In this document: positions 25,605 through 34,149 of the stretch, in pieces
How positions within the stretch are numbered: position 1 is the stretch's first letter
How the letters are laid out: each line of letters opens with the position of its first letter
Source: CAVRXT01 sp963725655
GTDB lineage: Bacteria; Acidobacteriota; Terriglobia; Acidiferrales; UBA7541
Assembly (NCBI GenBank): GCA_963725655.1
Contig: CAVRYY010000001.1
Location: 1,736,001-1,800,000, forward strand
DNA: 64,000 nt
Direction: 5' to 3'
The notes under the pieces: generated by a model
What the model was told of the DNA's origin: nothing
Databases searched by the model: none
What the model saw: the letters and a program-made list of their open reading frames with translations, nothing else
Translations under genes and position numbers: made by a program

Positions 25605-27575
25605 ATGACTGCATGGGATGACCGCAAGCTGGGGATGGATCGCCGGATCAATCGGCGCGATTTTCTGAACGGAGTGGCATTGACGGTGGGCGGCCTGGCC
25701 ATTACGCCTTCGATGGTGGAGGCGTGGGCCCAAGCGCAGAGTGGCGAGCCCAAAGACCCTGGCTACTATCCGCCGGCGCTGACCGGCATGCGCGGGAGCC
25801 ATCCGGGCTCGTTCGACGCGGCACACGCCCTGCGCGACGGCACGTTTTGGGATCAAGCGGGCAAGCCCGAAGACACCGGCGAAAAATACGACCTGGTGAT
25901 CGTGGGCGGCGGAATCAGCGGCCTATCCGCCGCTCATTTCTACCGCAAGCTGGCAGGCCCGAGCGCCAAAATCCTGATCCTCGATAATCACGATGACTTT
26001 GGCGGCCACGCCAAGCGCAATGAATTTCGCTCCGGCGACCGCACCATGCTGGCCTTTGGCGGAACGTTTTCGATCGAGAGCCCCGAACCCTACAGTCCCG
26101 TGGCGAAAGGCCTGATCGAGGAACTGGGGATCGATGTTTCGAGCTTCCCAAAGCGGCTGGACAAGAAGGTGTACAGCTCGCACCGCTTGAAGCACGCCGT
26201 GTTTTTCGATCGCGAGACGTTCGGCGCCGACAAGCTGGTGCCTTACGCCGCGGACCAGGATGCCGACGCGGAGAGCGGCGGCGTGTTTCACGCGGCGCCA
26301 TCGAAGCAATTCCTGGAACAGTCACCGCTAAGCGAAACCGCGAAGCGCGACTTGGTGCGGTTGTACGCGGAGAATCGGGATTTCTTTCCCGGGCTCAGTT
26401 CGACGGACAAGAAAGCGAAGCTGGCGCGAGTGAGCTACGCGGACTATCTCACCAAGATCGCCGGCTACGACCAGCAAGTGGTCACGCTATTGCAGACTCT
26501 GCCGCAGGGGCTCTTTGGAATCGGGATCGATGCGGTTGCCGCGCAGGACGCATGGGGCCTGGGCTTCTCGGGATTTGACGGCCTGAAACTCGATCCCGAG
26601 CCAGGGAAGGGAATGAATCGCGACGCAATTCCCAATGAGGAAGCCGAGAAATATTTCTTTCACTTCCCGGATGGAAACGCCTCCATCGCGCGTCTGCTGG
26701 TGCGCAACCTGATCCCGGCGGCAATTCCGGGAAAAACGGCCGATGACGTGATAACCGCGCGGGCCGATTATGCGCGGCTGGACGAAGCGGCGTCGCCGAT
26801 CCGAATCCGCTTGAACAGCACGGCGGTGCGGGTGAAGCATGTGGGCGATCCGGCGTCCGCAAAGGAAACGGAAATCGTGTATTCCCGCCGCGGGAAAGTC
26901 TATTCGGTGCGCGCGGGATGCACCGTGCTGGCGTGCTGGCACGTGGTGATCCCATACATCTGCGAAGAGCTGCCGGCCGAACAAAAGGCCGCCCTCTCCG
27001 ACGCGGCGAAGGTGCCCCTGGTTTACACCAACGTGGCGCTCGCCAACTGGAAAGCCTTCACCAAGCTGGGAGTGCAATCGGTCTACGCGCCGGGCAGCTA
27101 CCACTCATCCTTCCAGCTGGATATGCCGGTGAGCATCGGCGCCTATCAATGCTCGAAATCGCCGGATGAGCCGGTAGTGGTTCACATGCTGCGGACTCCG
27201 TGCAAGCCGGGCCGGCCGGCGCGCGAACAACACCGCCTGGGGCGGATGGAACTCTTCTCCACTAGCTTTGAGACCTTCGAGCGGAAGATTCGCGATCAAC
27301 TGGCGCGTGCGCTCGGCGATGGGGGGTTCGACCCGGCGCGGGACATCACCGGGATCACCGTCAATCGCTGGCCGCATGGATACGCCTACGAATACAACTC
27401 GCTGTGGGACACCTTCTGGCGCGACGGCACCACGCCGCCTTGCGTGGTCGCGCGGAAGCCGTTTGGGCGAATTGCCATCGCCAATGCCGACGCCGATGCG
27501 TACGCCTACACCGATTGCGCCATGGATCAGGCCTACCGCGCGGTGCAGGAGTTGGCCGGATCAATTAAGTCATAG
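25605..27575 (+). CDS. Tat-exported FAD oxidoreductase, spermidine dehydrogenase (SpdH)-like
   Basis: This 656-residue flavoprotein has a twin-arginine signal (RRINRRDFLNG, residues 13-23), then the FAD motif VIVGGGISGLSAAHFY near residue 98 and DNHDDFGGHAKRNEF. The overall layout resembles spermidine dehydrogenase (SpdH) of Pseudomonas, which oxidises spermidine to 1,3-diaminopropane and 4-aminobutyraldehyde; this assignment is from recognition, not from a search. It acts outside the cytoplasmic membrane. The neighbourhood supports a polyamine role: PotDABC-like transporter genes, an aminoaldehyde-type dehydrogenase and a GABA-aminotransferase-like gene lie within 22 kb. The next gene on the same strand, 57 bases on, is a cupredoxin-like protein. 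Confidence 0.62.
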   Translation: MTAWDDRKLGMDRRINRRDFLNGVALTVGGLAITPSMVEAWAQAQSGEPKDPGYYPPALTGMRGSHPGSFDAAHALRDGTFWDQAGKPEDTGEKYDLVIVGGGISGLSAAHFYRKLAGPSAKILILDNHDDFGGHAKRNEFRSGDRTMLAFGGTFSIESPEPYSPVAKGLIEELGIDVSSFPKRLDKKVYSSHRLKHAVFFDRETFGADKLVPYAADQDADAESGGVFHAAPSKQFLEQSPLSETAKRDLVRLYAENRDFFPGLSSTDKKAKLARVSYADYLTKIAGYDQQVVTLLQTLPQGLFGIGIDAVAAQDAWGLGFSGFDGLKLDPEPGKGMNRDAIPNEEAEKYFFHFPDGNASIARLLVRNLIPAAIPGKTADDVITARADYARLDEAASPIRIRLNSTAVRVKHVGDPASAKETEIVYSRRGKVYSVRAGCTVLACWHVVIPYICEELPAEQKAALSDAAKVPLVYTNVALANWKAFTKLGVQSVYAPGSYHSSFQLDMPVSIGAYQCSKSPDEPVVVHMLRTPCKPGRPAREQHRLGRMELFSTSFETFERKIRDQLARALGDGGFDPARDITGITVNRWPHGYAYEYNSLWDTFWRDGTTPPCVVARKPFGRIAIANADADAYAYTDCAMDQAYRAVQELAGSIKS

Positions 27576-27632
27576 GTCATTGATAGGTCATCGGAGCGCA
27601 GGATAGGCGCGCGCGCGGGGCCCACACGGCGT

Positions 27633-28508
27633 ATGTTGGGAAGAGCTTATCTCTTCGCCATGCCCAGCGCCGCCTCACACCCTCAACGGCCCATGATGGC
27701 GGGTTTGTGCGTGTTGCTGCTGGCAGGCTTCGCTGCTCCTTCCACCGTCGGTCAGGAAGCGCCCACGGCAACGAACTACGAAGTGGTGAACGTCGAATCG
27801 GGCGGATCGCTTTCGGGGACGGTCAAGTGGAGCGGACCGGTTCCGAAAATTCCCCGGTTGGCCATCACCAAAGATCAAAAGGTGTGCGATCCCAACGGAG
27901 AAAAAACGCGTGATTTGCAGCGGCTGGTGATTGGGCCCGACGGCGGCGTCGCCAACACGGTGGTCTACCTGAAAGACGTCACCCGCGGCAAAGCGTGGGA
28001 TCTTCCGCCGGCCGAGCAGTCCCTCGATCAGCGGGCGTGCGTTTACGTTCCGCACATCTTGCTGGTTCCGGTGGGCGGCGCGATGCAGATCAAGAGCAGC
28101 GATCCGGTGCTGCATACGGTGCACATGCTGGGCGCGGCGACCTATAACCTGCCATTTCCTTTCCAGGATCAATTTATCAGCCGCACCATGCATATTCCCG
28201 GACGGGTGGAGATGAAGTGCAACGCCGGACACGTGTGGATGAACGCGGAGGCGCTGGTGGTGCCACACCCGTACTATGCGATCACCGACGCGACTGGAAA
28301 TTTTTCGCTGAGCAACGTGCCGCCTGGAAATTATGACGTAGTGGCGTGGCATGAAGGCTGGAAAGTGGTGTCCGAAGAAGCTGTCTTGGATGTGGGCGCG
28401 CAGGTGATGGTGAGAAGGCCCATTTACAGCCAGCCGCGCACATGGCAGAAGCAGGTGACGGTGCATCCGGTGCACAACGCCACGGTAGATTTCGAGCTAT
28501 CCGAGTAG
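27633..28508 (+). CDS. Secreted cupredoxin-like protein with C-terminal carboxypeptidase-regulatory-like segment
   Basis: This protein has up to 291 residues; the start may be ATG 27633, 27660 or 27693, and none has a clear ribosome-binding site. A signal peptide (MAGLCVLLLAGFAAPSTVGQ) is followed by a beta-rich domain with SGTVKWSGPVPKIP and GVANTVVYLKDV. Candidate type-1 copper ligands appear as HTVHM near residue 170 and MKCNAGHVWM near residue 195 (Cys, His and Met in order). The segment ATGNFSLSNVPPGNYDVVAWHEGWK is a carboxypeptidase-regulatory-like fold, shown here only as NFSLSNVPPGNYDVVAWHE. It could pass electrons from the SpdH-like enzyme, which is inference from position. Confidence 0.65.
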   Translation: MLGRAYLFAMPSAASHPQRPMMAGLCVLLLAGFAAPSTVGQEAPTATNYEVVNVESGGSLSGTVKWSGPVPKIPRLAITKDQKVCDPNGEKTRDLQRLVIGPDGGVANTVVYLKDVTRGKAWDLPPAEQSLDQRACVYVPHILLVPVGGAMQIKSSDPVLHTVHMLGAATYNLPFPFQDQFISRTMHIPGRVEMKCNAGHVWMNAEALVVPHPYYAITDATGNFSLSNVPPGNYDVVAWHEGWKVVSEEAVLDVGAQVMVRRPIYSQPRTWQKQVTVHPVHNATVDFELSE

Positions 28509-28511
28509 CAG

Positions 28512-30095
28512 CTAACTTCCCGCAATTTCTGTTATCACCCTCAATCCCGATCGGGCTTCAATAGAGAAGTTGGGTTTCCTCGCACTGGCGGATTTTCCTT
28601 TCGCTAGCGCCTCGAACCATTCCGCGCCCTTGCGTCCCGTTTCCGCGGCGCCGCCGATATCGGAAATCGGCGCGATCGAATCGGTATTCGCGAAGTAGAC
28701 GCTTTCCAGCGGGCGGCTCGCCGCCGGCCTTACTTTGGTGTAGAAGCCGGGCTCGGCCATGTACATCGGGTGGCCGCGGCGGTAAAGGTGGACTTCCAGG
28801 GGATCGGCGTTGAACCCCGGAAGCAATTTCTGGAAATCGGCGAGAACGTGAGCGGCCAGCGTGCGGCAGGTCTCTTCGCGCAGGAGCTTCGCGCGCTCGT
28901 GAGATTCCAGCGGCGTATAGCACGAGAGAATATTGTACTTCTGACGGTAGCCGGGCTGATTGCGTACCGTCCAATCGGCGACCACGAAATCGGTGAACGA
29001 CTGGCCCGGGCACCAGGTGTCGTAGGCCTGGTTGGAAACCGGGCGATCGAAAACTAAGTTCACCACCGCGTAGGGGATGTAGCGGATTTGCTGCATCGCT
29101 TCGAGTTGCGCATCGGGAATTCCGGAGAGGATTCGAGCGGTGATGAATTTCGGCGACGCCATGATCGCGGCACGCGCAGCCACGGTTTTGAGCTGCCCCT
29201 GGTGCACGAAAGTCACCTGTACGCCGGATTTGTCCGGCACTACCGAAACCACCGTGGCTCCGCCGAGCATCGCGGACGGGTGGTCGCGCTGCACCGCTTC
29301 GGCGAGCGCCTTAGTGATCGCGCCGTTTCCGCCGGGGAGTGTGACGCGGCGCTCGGGTTCCTTTTCCGCGGCGATTACTTGCAACTCGTTGAGTCCGACG
29401 AAGGCGGAAGTCTCATCGGACTTGGCGCCCCAGTTCGACGGTCCATAGCAATCCCACCACTGTTTCAGTTCCGGAGCGTAGCCGGTGAGGTATTGGGAGA
29501 AGGGTTGGGCGTCCAGTTGAGCCTGGTTGGCCTCCACCTTCATTTTCTGGACGTCGCTGCGAAATTTCTTGAAGCTCTCGCGGACGCTGGGGTCGAAGGG
29601 CAAATCGTCGAGGCCGGAGAGCCAGGTGTTGGCGACCAGTTTCCCGCGAAGGATGGTGGGATCCGGGCTGTCGATGGGGAGCTGCTTCAGGCCGAGGGCC
29701 TGCGCGAGTTGATCGGCCTCGGAGCCTTCGGTGTCAAAGGCCGAACCGGTGGCGAAATACTGGCCGTTATAGTTTTCTTCGTACGCGTTGCCGCCCCAAT
29801 GCTCTTCCTTTTCCAGCAGCAGATAATTGTAGGCTTTGAGGTGGTATGCGGCGGCCAAGCCACTCATCCCTCCGCCAACGATTACTACGTCGTAGCGGGC
29901 GGAGACCGCGGGCTTGTCGAAGACGTGGCCGTCGCGGACTTGGTGGCAAATTTCGTTGTGTTCGCCGTCGACGATTGGCGGCGCGGATGTGGGCGTCGGC
30001 GCTGCCGCCGCGAGCAACGTCATGTCCACCGGGCAGCCCGCGGCGACCGATCCGGCGACTACAAACTTCAGAAAATCTCTGCGATTGGTTGTCAT
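28512..30095 (-). CDS. Tat-exported FAD amine-oxidase-like flavoprotein
   Basis: This 527-residue protein begins at ATG 30095 with CGAGG upstream and has a twin-arginine motif, TNRRDFLKF (residues 3-11). A Cys at position 21 (AAGC) might be lipidated. The FAD motif VVIVGGGMSGLAAAYHL is near residue 70, with EEHWGGNAYEENYNG next and a C-terminal FAD closure (YFANTDSIAPISDIGGAAETG, given here as YFANTDSIAP and DIGGAAETG). It belongs to the flavin amine oxidase superfamily and distantly resembles the SpdH-like protein at 25605. It is convergent with the cupredoxin-like gene (3-base gap) and lies 50 bases downstream of potC on the minus strand, so it may be the last gene of the transporter operon. 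The substrate is unproven. Confidence 0.65.
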   Translation of the reverse strand: MTTNRRDFLKFVVAGSVAAGCPVDMTLLAAAAPTPTSAPPIVDGEHNEICHQVRDGHVFDKPAVSARYDVVIVGGGMSGLAAAYHLKAYNYLLLEKEEHWGGNAYEENYNGQYFATGSAFDTEGSEADQLAQALGLKQLPIDSPDPTILRGKLVANTWLSGLDDLPFDPSVRESFKKFRSDVQKMKVEANQAQLDAQPFSQYLTGYAPELKQWWDCYGPSNWGAKSDETSAFVGLNELQVIAAEKEPERRVTLPGGNGAITKALAEAVQRDHPSAMLGGATVVSVVPDKSGVQVTFVHQGQLKTVAARAAIMASPKFITARILSGIPDAQLEAMQQIRYIPYAVVNLVFDRPVSNQAYDTWCPGQSFTDFVVADWTVRNQPGYRQKYNILSCYTPLESHERAKLLREETCRTLAAHVLADFQKLLPGFNADPLEVHLYRRGHPMYMAEPGFYTKVRPAASRPLESVYFANTDSIAPISDIGGAAETGRKGAEWFEALAKGKSASARKPNFSIEARSGLRVITEIAGS

Positions 30096-30145
30096 GGGAC
30101 CTCGAGTTTCTTGGGTTCGCGGCGCACCTTGCGCCGGAGCGCACA

Positions 30146-30982
30146 CTACATGCTTGTCGGGATGAGCGCGGGCGCGGCCGCCACGCCGCGATCGGTGCGC
30201 GTCCGAAGCCGATACCACACGACGATCAGGGCGATGGAAAAGAGCAGGATCAGCGTGGAAATGGCGTTGAGCTCGGGCGTGATCCCGCGGCGAAGGCGCG
30301 ACCATATCTCCAGCGGCAAGGTGTTTTCCCGGCCGATCAGGAAGAAGCTGACCGCGATCTCGTCCATGGACAGCGTGAAAATCAGCAGCGCCGCGGCGAT
30401 GATGGATACTCGCAGATTGGGCAGGGTCACGCGCCAAAACGTCTTCCAGTGATTCGCGCCAAGGTCGAGAGAAGCTTCTTCCTGCGCCCGATCCAGTTTT
30501 TGCAGCCCGGCGAAAATTTCAGTGGTGGCTACCGAGATCAGCGCCGTTCCGTGACCCAGCACGATGGTCAGCAAGCTCAATTTCATTCTCGCCGCGGTGA
30601 ACAACATTTCCAGCGACAGACCAGTGATGATCCCGGGCAGAATCAGCGGCAGCAGAACGATGCGCCTGAAGACCGCCTTGCCGGGGAAGCCGGTGCGGTC
30701 AAGCGCCAACGCGGCCGGCAATCCAAGCCCAATCGAAATGGCGACTCCGGCCAGCGCTACGAGCAAGCTGTTCAGAACGGTGTTCCACAATTCGGCGTCA
30801 TCGAAAAGCGTTGCATACCACTTCAACGTCCAATTACGCGGCGGGAAACCTCCGACACCCTGGCCGTTGAACGAATAGATCACCAGCACCAGGATCGGCA
30901 GATACAGAAAGGCGTACACCACAGTGGAATAGCCGGCCAACCAGCGTGGAACCTTGCGACCGTTCGTGTCGGCGGTAGTCAT
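30146..30982 (-). CDS. potC: Spermidine/putrescine-type ABC transporter permease (PotC-like)
   Basis: This 278-residue inner-membrane permease has six hydrophobic helices and the EAA loop EEASLDLGANHWKTFWRVTLP that contacts the ATPase, shown here in part as LGANHWKTFWRVTLP. The N-terminal FLYLPILVLVIYSFN is typical of PotC/PotI. ATG 30982 with AAGGGACA upstream is preferred to the in-frame start at 31045. It follows potB by 25 bases on the same strand. Family membership is firm; polyamine specificity is inferred from the catabolic genes around it. Confidence 0.82.
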   Translation of the reverse strand: MTTADTNGRKVPRWLAGYSTVVYAFLYLPILVLVIYSFNGQGVGGFPPRNWTLKWYATLFDDAELWNTVLNSLLVALAGVAISIGLGLPAALALDRTGFPGKAVFRRIVLLPLILPGIITGLSLEMLFTAARMKLSLLTIVLGHGTALISVATTEIFAGLQKLDRAQEEASLDLGANHWKTFWRVTLPNLRVSIIAAALLIFTLSMDEIAVSFFLIGRENTLPLEIWSRLRRGITPELNAISTLILLFSIALIVVWYRLRTRTDRGVAAAPALIPTSM

Positions 30983-31007
30983 TGTCCCTTTTGCCAGGCG
31001 TCCTTGG

Positions 31008-31865
31008 TCACGAATGCGACAGTGTTTTCTCCAGCCGCTCAACACCAGCCAGCAAGGCGACCACGAGCAGCAACATACATAGCGAAATCGCTGAGCCCAG
31101 CGGCCAGTTTAAGGCCGACCCAAACAGGCTGACCACAATATTGGAAATCATAATTCCGCTCGGTCCGCCGACCAGCAGAGGCGCCAGGAAATCGCCAAGC
31201 GTGAGTACGAATGCGAAAGTGGCGCCGGCCAGCACCCCCGGAATCGAGAGCGGCAACACCACCCGCCAGAATGTTCTCAACGGTGACGCTCCCAGGTCGT
31301 GCGAGGCTTCCAGTAGATTCCGCGGAATATGCTCGAGTGAAGCGTAAATCGGCAGGAACGTGAACGGCGTGTAGATATGCGTGAGCGTGAGAATCACCGC
31401 AAATGGGCTATACAGGAAGAATCCGACAGGATGGTGCGTGAAGTGAAGATATTGCAAGACGCCGTTTAGCACACCGTCGCTGCCCAGGATCGTTTTCCAG
31501 GCGTAGCCGCGAACCAGGTAGCTCACCCACAGCGGAATGATCACCAGTTGGTAGAGCAGGTCTTTGCGTTTGGTGGCGAAAAACGACAAGCAGTAGGCCA
31601 GCGGGTAGCCCAGGGCAAGCGCCAGCAGCGTTACCGTGGCAGCGATGCGCGCTGAGCGAAACAGAACCGTCGCATACATGGGATTGTGAACCAGCTCGCG
31701 GTAGTTACCGAAGCTCCACGAATGCACGACCACCTGCAACGGCCCCGAGACGCTCCAGAAGCTGTAGCAGAAAAGAATCGAGTAGGGCAGCAGCAGAAAA
31801 ACGATAACCCACAGCAGCGGCGGGACCGCAACGGCCGCTTTGTACCCGCGGGTGTACATGCTCAC
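31008..31865 (-). CDS. potB: Spermidine/putrescine-type ABC transporter permease (PotB-like)
   Basis: This 285-residue permease has six helices: an N-terminal LLWVIVFLLLPYSILFCYSF, written here as LLWVIVFLLLP and YSILFCYSF, and an EAA loop EASHDLGASPLRTFWRVVLP. It pairs with the PotC-like permease to form the membrane channel. Its ATG (31865) overlaps the potA stop by four bases (ATGA); an in-frame ATG lies at 31859. The overlap implies translational coupling to the ATPase. Confidence 0.83.
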   Translation of the reverse strand: MSMYTRGYKAAVAVPPLLWVIVFLLLPYSILFCYSFWSVSGPLQVVVHSWSFGNYRELVHNPMYATVLFRSARIAATVTLLALALGYPLAYCLSFFATKRKDLLYQLVIIPLWVSYLVRGYAWKTILGSDGVLNGVLQYLHFTHHPVGFFLYSPFAVILTLTHIYTPFTFLPIYASLEHIPRNLLEASHDLGASPLRTFWRVVLPLSIPGVLAGATFAFVLTLGDFLAPLLVGGPSGIMISNIVVSLFGSALNWPLGSAISLCMLLLVVALLAGVERLEKTLSHS

Positions 31866-33091
31866 TGGGCTGGTCCCTCGCCAGCGGACGCGGCGCCAGC
31901 GGATGGAACTTTGGCGGATGGGCCGCCATCCGGCGCGGCATCGGCGGGTGTCGGTTCTGCCGCGGGTGATTCCACGGACGGTACGTCTGCGGACGGTGCG
32001 CCTACGGACGGTGCGCCTACGGATGCAGCCGCTGAGCCGGTGGCGCGAACGGCAATCGCGTCGCGCATATCAAATTCAAAACGCTGCTCGCCCTCCAGCG
32101 CACTGCCACTAGGGACCCGGACCCGCAGGGTTTGCCGGTCCGGGCACACGATCTCCATAAAATCGCTGGCCCCGCCAAACGTCTGCGTCACCACTCGCGC
32201 GCGAAAGCGCACCGTGTCCTCAGAAGGCAAACTCGTCTCAGCCGGAGGAACCACCCGGATGGACTCAGGACGCAGGGAAAACAGCGCGATACCATTGGAG
32301 TATGCCGAGCCGCCCCAGCGCCACGCGATGGTCCCGGCGCACGCCACCCCACCGCTCACTTCGGCGCGCAGAATATTCGTCTGGCCGATAAATTGGGCGA
32401 CGTACGCGGTTTCAGGACGATTGTAGATTTCGCGTGGTGTGGCGACCTGCTCCAGTCCTCCGGCGCGCAGAAGCGCGACGCGGTCCGAGAGCGCCATCGC
32501 TTCGTCCTGATCGTGGGTGACAAACAGGAATGTAATTCCCACTTCGCGCTGCAGCGACTTCAATTCCACCTGCATTTGACGCCGGAGATTCGCGTCCAGC
32601 GCGGATAAGGGTTCGTCCAGCAGCAGAAGTTTTGGCCGGTTCACCAGCGCGCGCGCCAAGGCCACCCGTTGCTGCTGCCCGCCGCTCAATCGCGCCGGCG
32701 CCTGCCGCGCAAATTCAGACATCTTGACCATTGCCAGCGCCTGCTCCACGCGTCCGAAGATTCCCGCCCGCGGCGCGCCTTGCGCCCGCAAGCCGTACGC
32801 AACGTTTTCCCGTACCGAAAGATGCGGGAACAGCGCATAACTCTGAAAAACGGTGTTCACCGGACGCTGATAAGCGGGCAATCCTTCGAGCCGCTCGTTG
32901 TCCATCCAGAGTTCTCCGCTGTCCGGTTGTTCGAACCCGGCGATCATCCGCAGCAGCGTGGTTTTCCCCGATCCGCTTTCGCCCAGGATGGTCAGGAATT
33001 CGCCGGAAGCGACGTCCAGTGACACGCCGCGCAGCACTTCGCGCTCTCCGAAGCGTTTGATCAGCGAACGGATGGATAGGAGCGGGATCAC
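31862..33091 (-). CDS. potA: Spermidine/putrescine-type ABC transporter ATP-binding protein (PotA-like) with repetitive tail
   Basis: This 409-residue ATPase carries Walker A GESGSGKTT, the signature LSGGQQQRVALARAL and Walker B LLLLDEPLSALD, followed by a TOBE-type C-terminal domain up to about residue 345. The start is GTG 33091, which overlaps the potD stop (GTGA); an in-frame ATG at 33115 is possible. The last 60 or so residues are an unusual Ala/Pro/Ser-rich extension containing SVGAP repeats, absent from ordinary PotA and likely disordered; its DNA is a 15-base tandem repeat (31975-32034). It energises uptake through PotB and PotC. Confidence 0.85.
   Translation of the reverse strand: MIPLLSIRSLIKRFGEREVLRGVSLDVASGEFLTILGESGSGKTTLLRMIAGFEQPDSGELWMDNERLEGLPAYQRPVNTVFQSYALFPHLSVRENVAYGLRAQGAPRAGIFGRVEQALAMVKMSEFARQAPARLSGGQQQRVALARALVNRPKLLLLDEPLSALDANLRRQMQVELKSLQREVGITFLFVTHDQDEAMALSDRVALLRAGGLEQVATPREIYNRPETAYVAQFIGQTNILRAEVSGGVACAGTIAWRWGGSAYSNGIALFSLRPESIRVVPPAETSLPSEDTVRFRARVVTQTFGGASDFMEIVCPDRQTLRVRVPSGSALEGEQRFEFDMRDAIAVRATGSAAASVGAPSVGAPSADVPSVESPAAEPTPADAAPDGGPSAKVPSAGAASAGEGPAQ
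31975..32034. repeat. 15-bp tandem repeat in the potA 3' end, four units
   Basis: Four consecutive 15-base units begin at 31975, 31990, 32005 and 32020. Units two and three are identical except for the first base (A/GCGGACGGTGCGCCT), and the last is degenerate. They encode the five-residue SVGAP/SADVP-type repeat in the PotA tail. Confidence 0.85.
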
Positions 33092-34149
33092 GGCGCGGCC
33101 TTCACCTCGTTCCACACTTCGGTGTACTTGGCGCGGCGCTGCACTTGTTCCCAGAAATAAATGTGGGCCATGTAGGCATCGGGATCGTCGAGGTGCAGGT
33201 TCTTCCTCTGCTCGTCCGGCATCATCTGCGCACTCAGGGGATTGGCCGGATCGTATCCGGTGACGTCAGCGACCATCTTCTGCGTTTTCGCTTCGATCAT
33301 GTACTCCAGAAATTGCTCGGCGAGTTCGCGGTGCTCGCTGGCGGCGGTGATCATCAAGTGATCGATCCATCCAGTGGTGTTTTCGCGAGGAATGGTTTCG
33401 CCAGCCGGGAAATGCGCGACGCGCAGTTGGTTGGTCATCAGCGGCCATCCCATGGCGGCGACGATCTCATGGTTCTCAAACAGATTGGTCAGCTCGCCCC
33501 CGGTGGTCCATATTTTGCGGATATTGGGTTTCAGTTGCAGCAATTTTTCTTTCACCTTGGCGAGTTCATCGTCGCTCAAGTTGTACAGGTGCGAGGGATC
33601 GGGCTTGTCGTAGCCGAGCAACTGCGCGGCCATGTATAGGGTGGAAAGCTCGTCCCACACCGAGATCTTGCCCTTATATTTTGGGTCCCAGAGCACCGCC
33701 CAGCTTTCCGGCGGCGTTGTGAAAACGGTGGTGTCGTAGAGCATTGGATTCGGTCCCCAAGTGAACGGCACGCCGTAGGTGTTGTTGTTGACGCGCACCA
33801 GCGGCATCGCGCGCAAGCGGGGAGAAAGCTGTTGGTACGCGGGGAATTTAGTAACGTCCAGGGGAGCCGCCAGGCCGGAAGTGGCGATCATCGTGGCCAC
33901 GTCGCTCGACGGCGAGATCACGTCGTAATTGCTCGCGCTGCCGCCGCGCAATTTCGCCACCAGCTCGTCACTCGATCCCATATACGCCGCGCTCACCTTG
34001 CAGTGATGCGACTCTTCGAATTGGTGCACGAACGACGGATCGGCGTAGCCTTCCCACACCAGCAGACTGAGCGTCGGAGCCTGCGCATGGCACCCACAAA
34101 TCGCCAGCACCGCCGCTACGGAAATTGCCGCGAGTAATTTGGATTTCAT
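33088..34149 (-). CDS. potD: Polyamine-type ABC transporter solute-binding lipoprotein (PotD/PotF-like)
   Basis: This 353-residue periplasmic binding protein has a lipoprotein signal (AAVLAICGC near residue 12-20) and a type II binding-protein fold. YADPSFVHQFEESHHCKV, YDVISPSSD, WAVLWDPKYKGKISVWDE and EYMIEAKTQ are at the positions expected for PotD/PotF. It would deliver the ligand to PotABC. Its ATG overlaps the upstream amidohydrolase stop (ATGA at 34146), and its stop overlaps the potA GTG. Ligand-binding residues cannot be assigned without a structure alignment, so polyamine specificity remains an inference. Confidence 0.82.
   Translation of the reverse strand: MKSKLLAAISVAAVLAICGCHAQAPTLSLLVWEGYADPSFVHQFEESHHCKVSAAYMGSSDELVAKLRGGSASNYDVISPSSDVATMIATSGLAAPLDVTKFPAYQQLSPRLRAMPLVRVNNNTYGVPFTWGPNPMLYDTTVFTTPPESWAVLWDPKYKGKISVWDELSTLYMAAQLLGYDKPDPSHLYNLSDDELAKVKEKLLQLKPNIRKIWTTGGELTNLFENHEIVAAMGWPLMTNQLRVAHFPAGETIPRENTTGWIDHLMITAASEHRELAEQFLEYMIEAKTQKMVADVTGYDPANPLSAQMMPDEQRKNLHLDDPDAYMAHIYFWEQVQRRAKYTEVWNEVKAAP

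Noticed and set aside
29088..30452. Plus-strand frame of 454 codons opposite the second flavoprotein
   Set aside because: It is antisense to a gene with an intact Tat signal and FAD motif and has no domain of its own.
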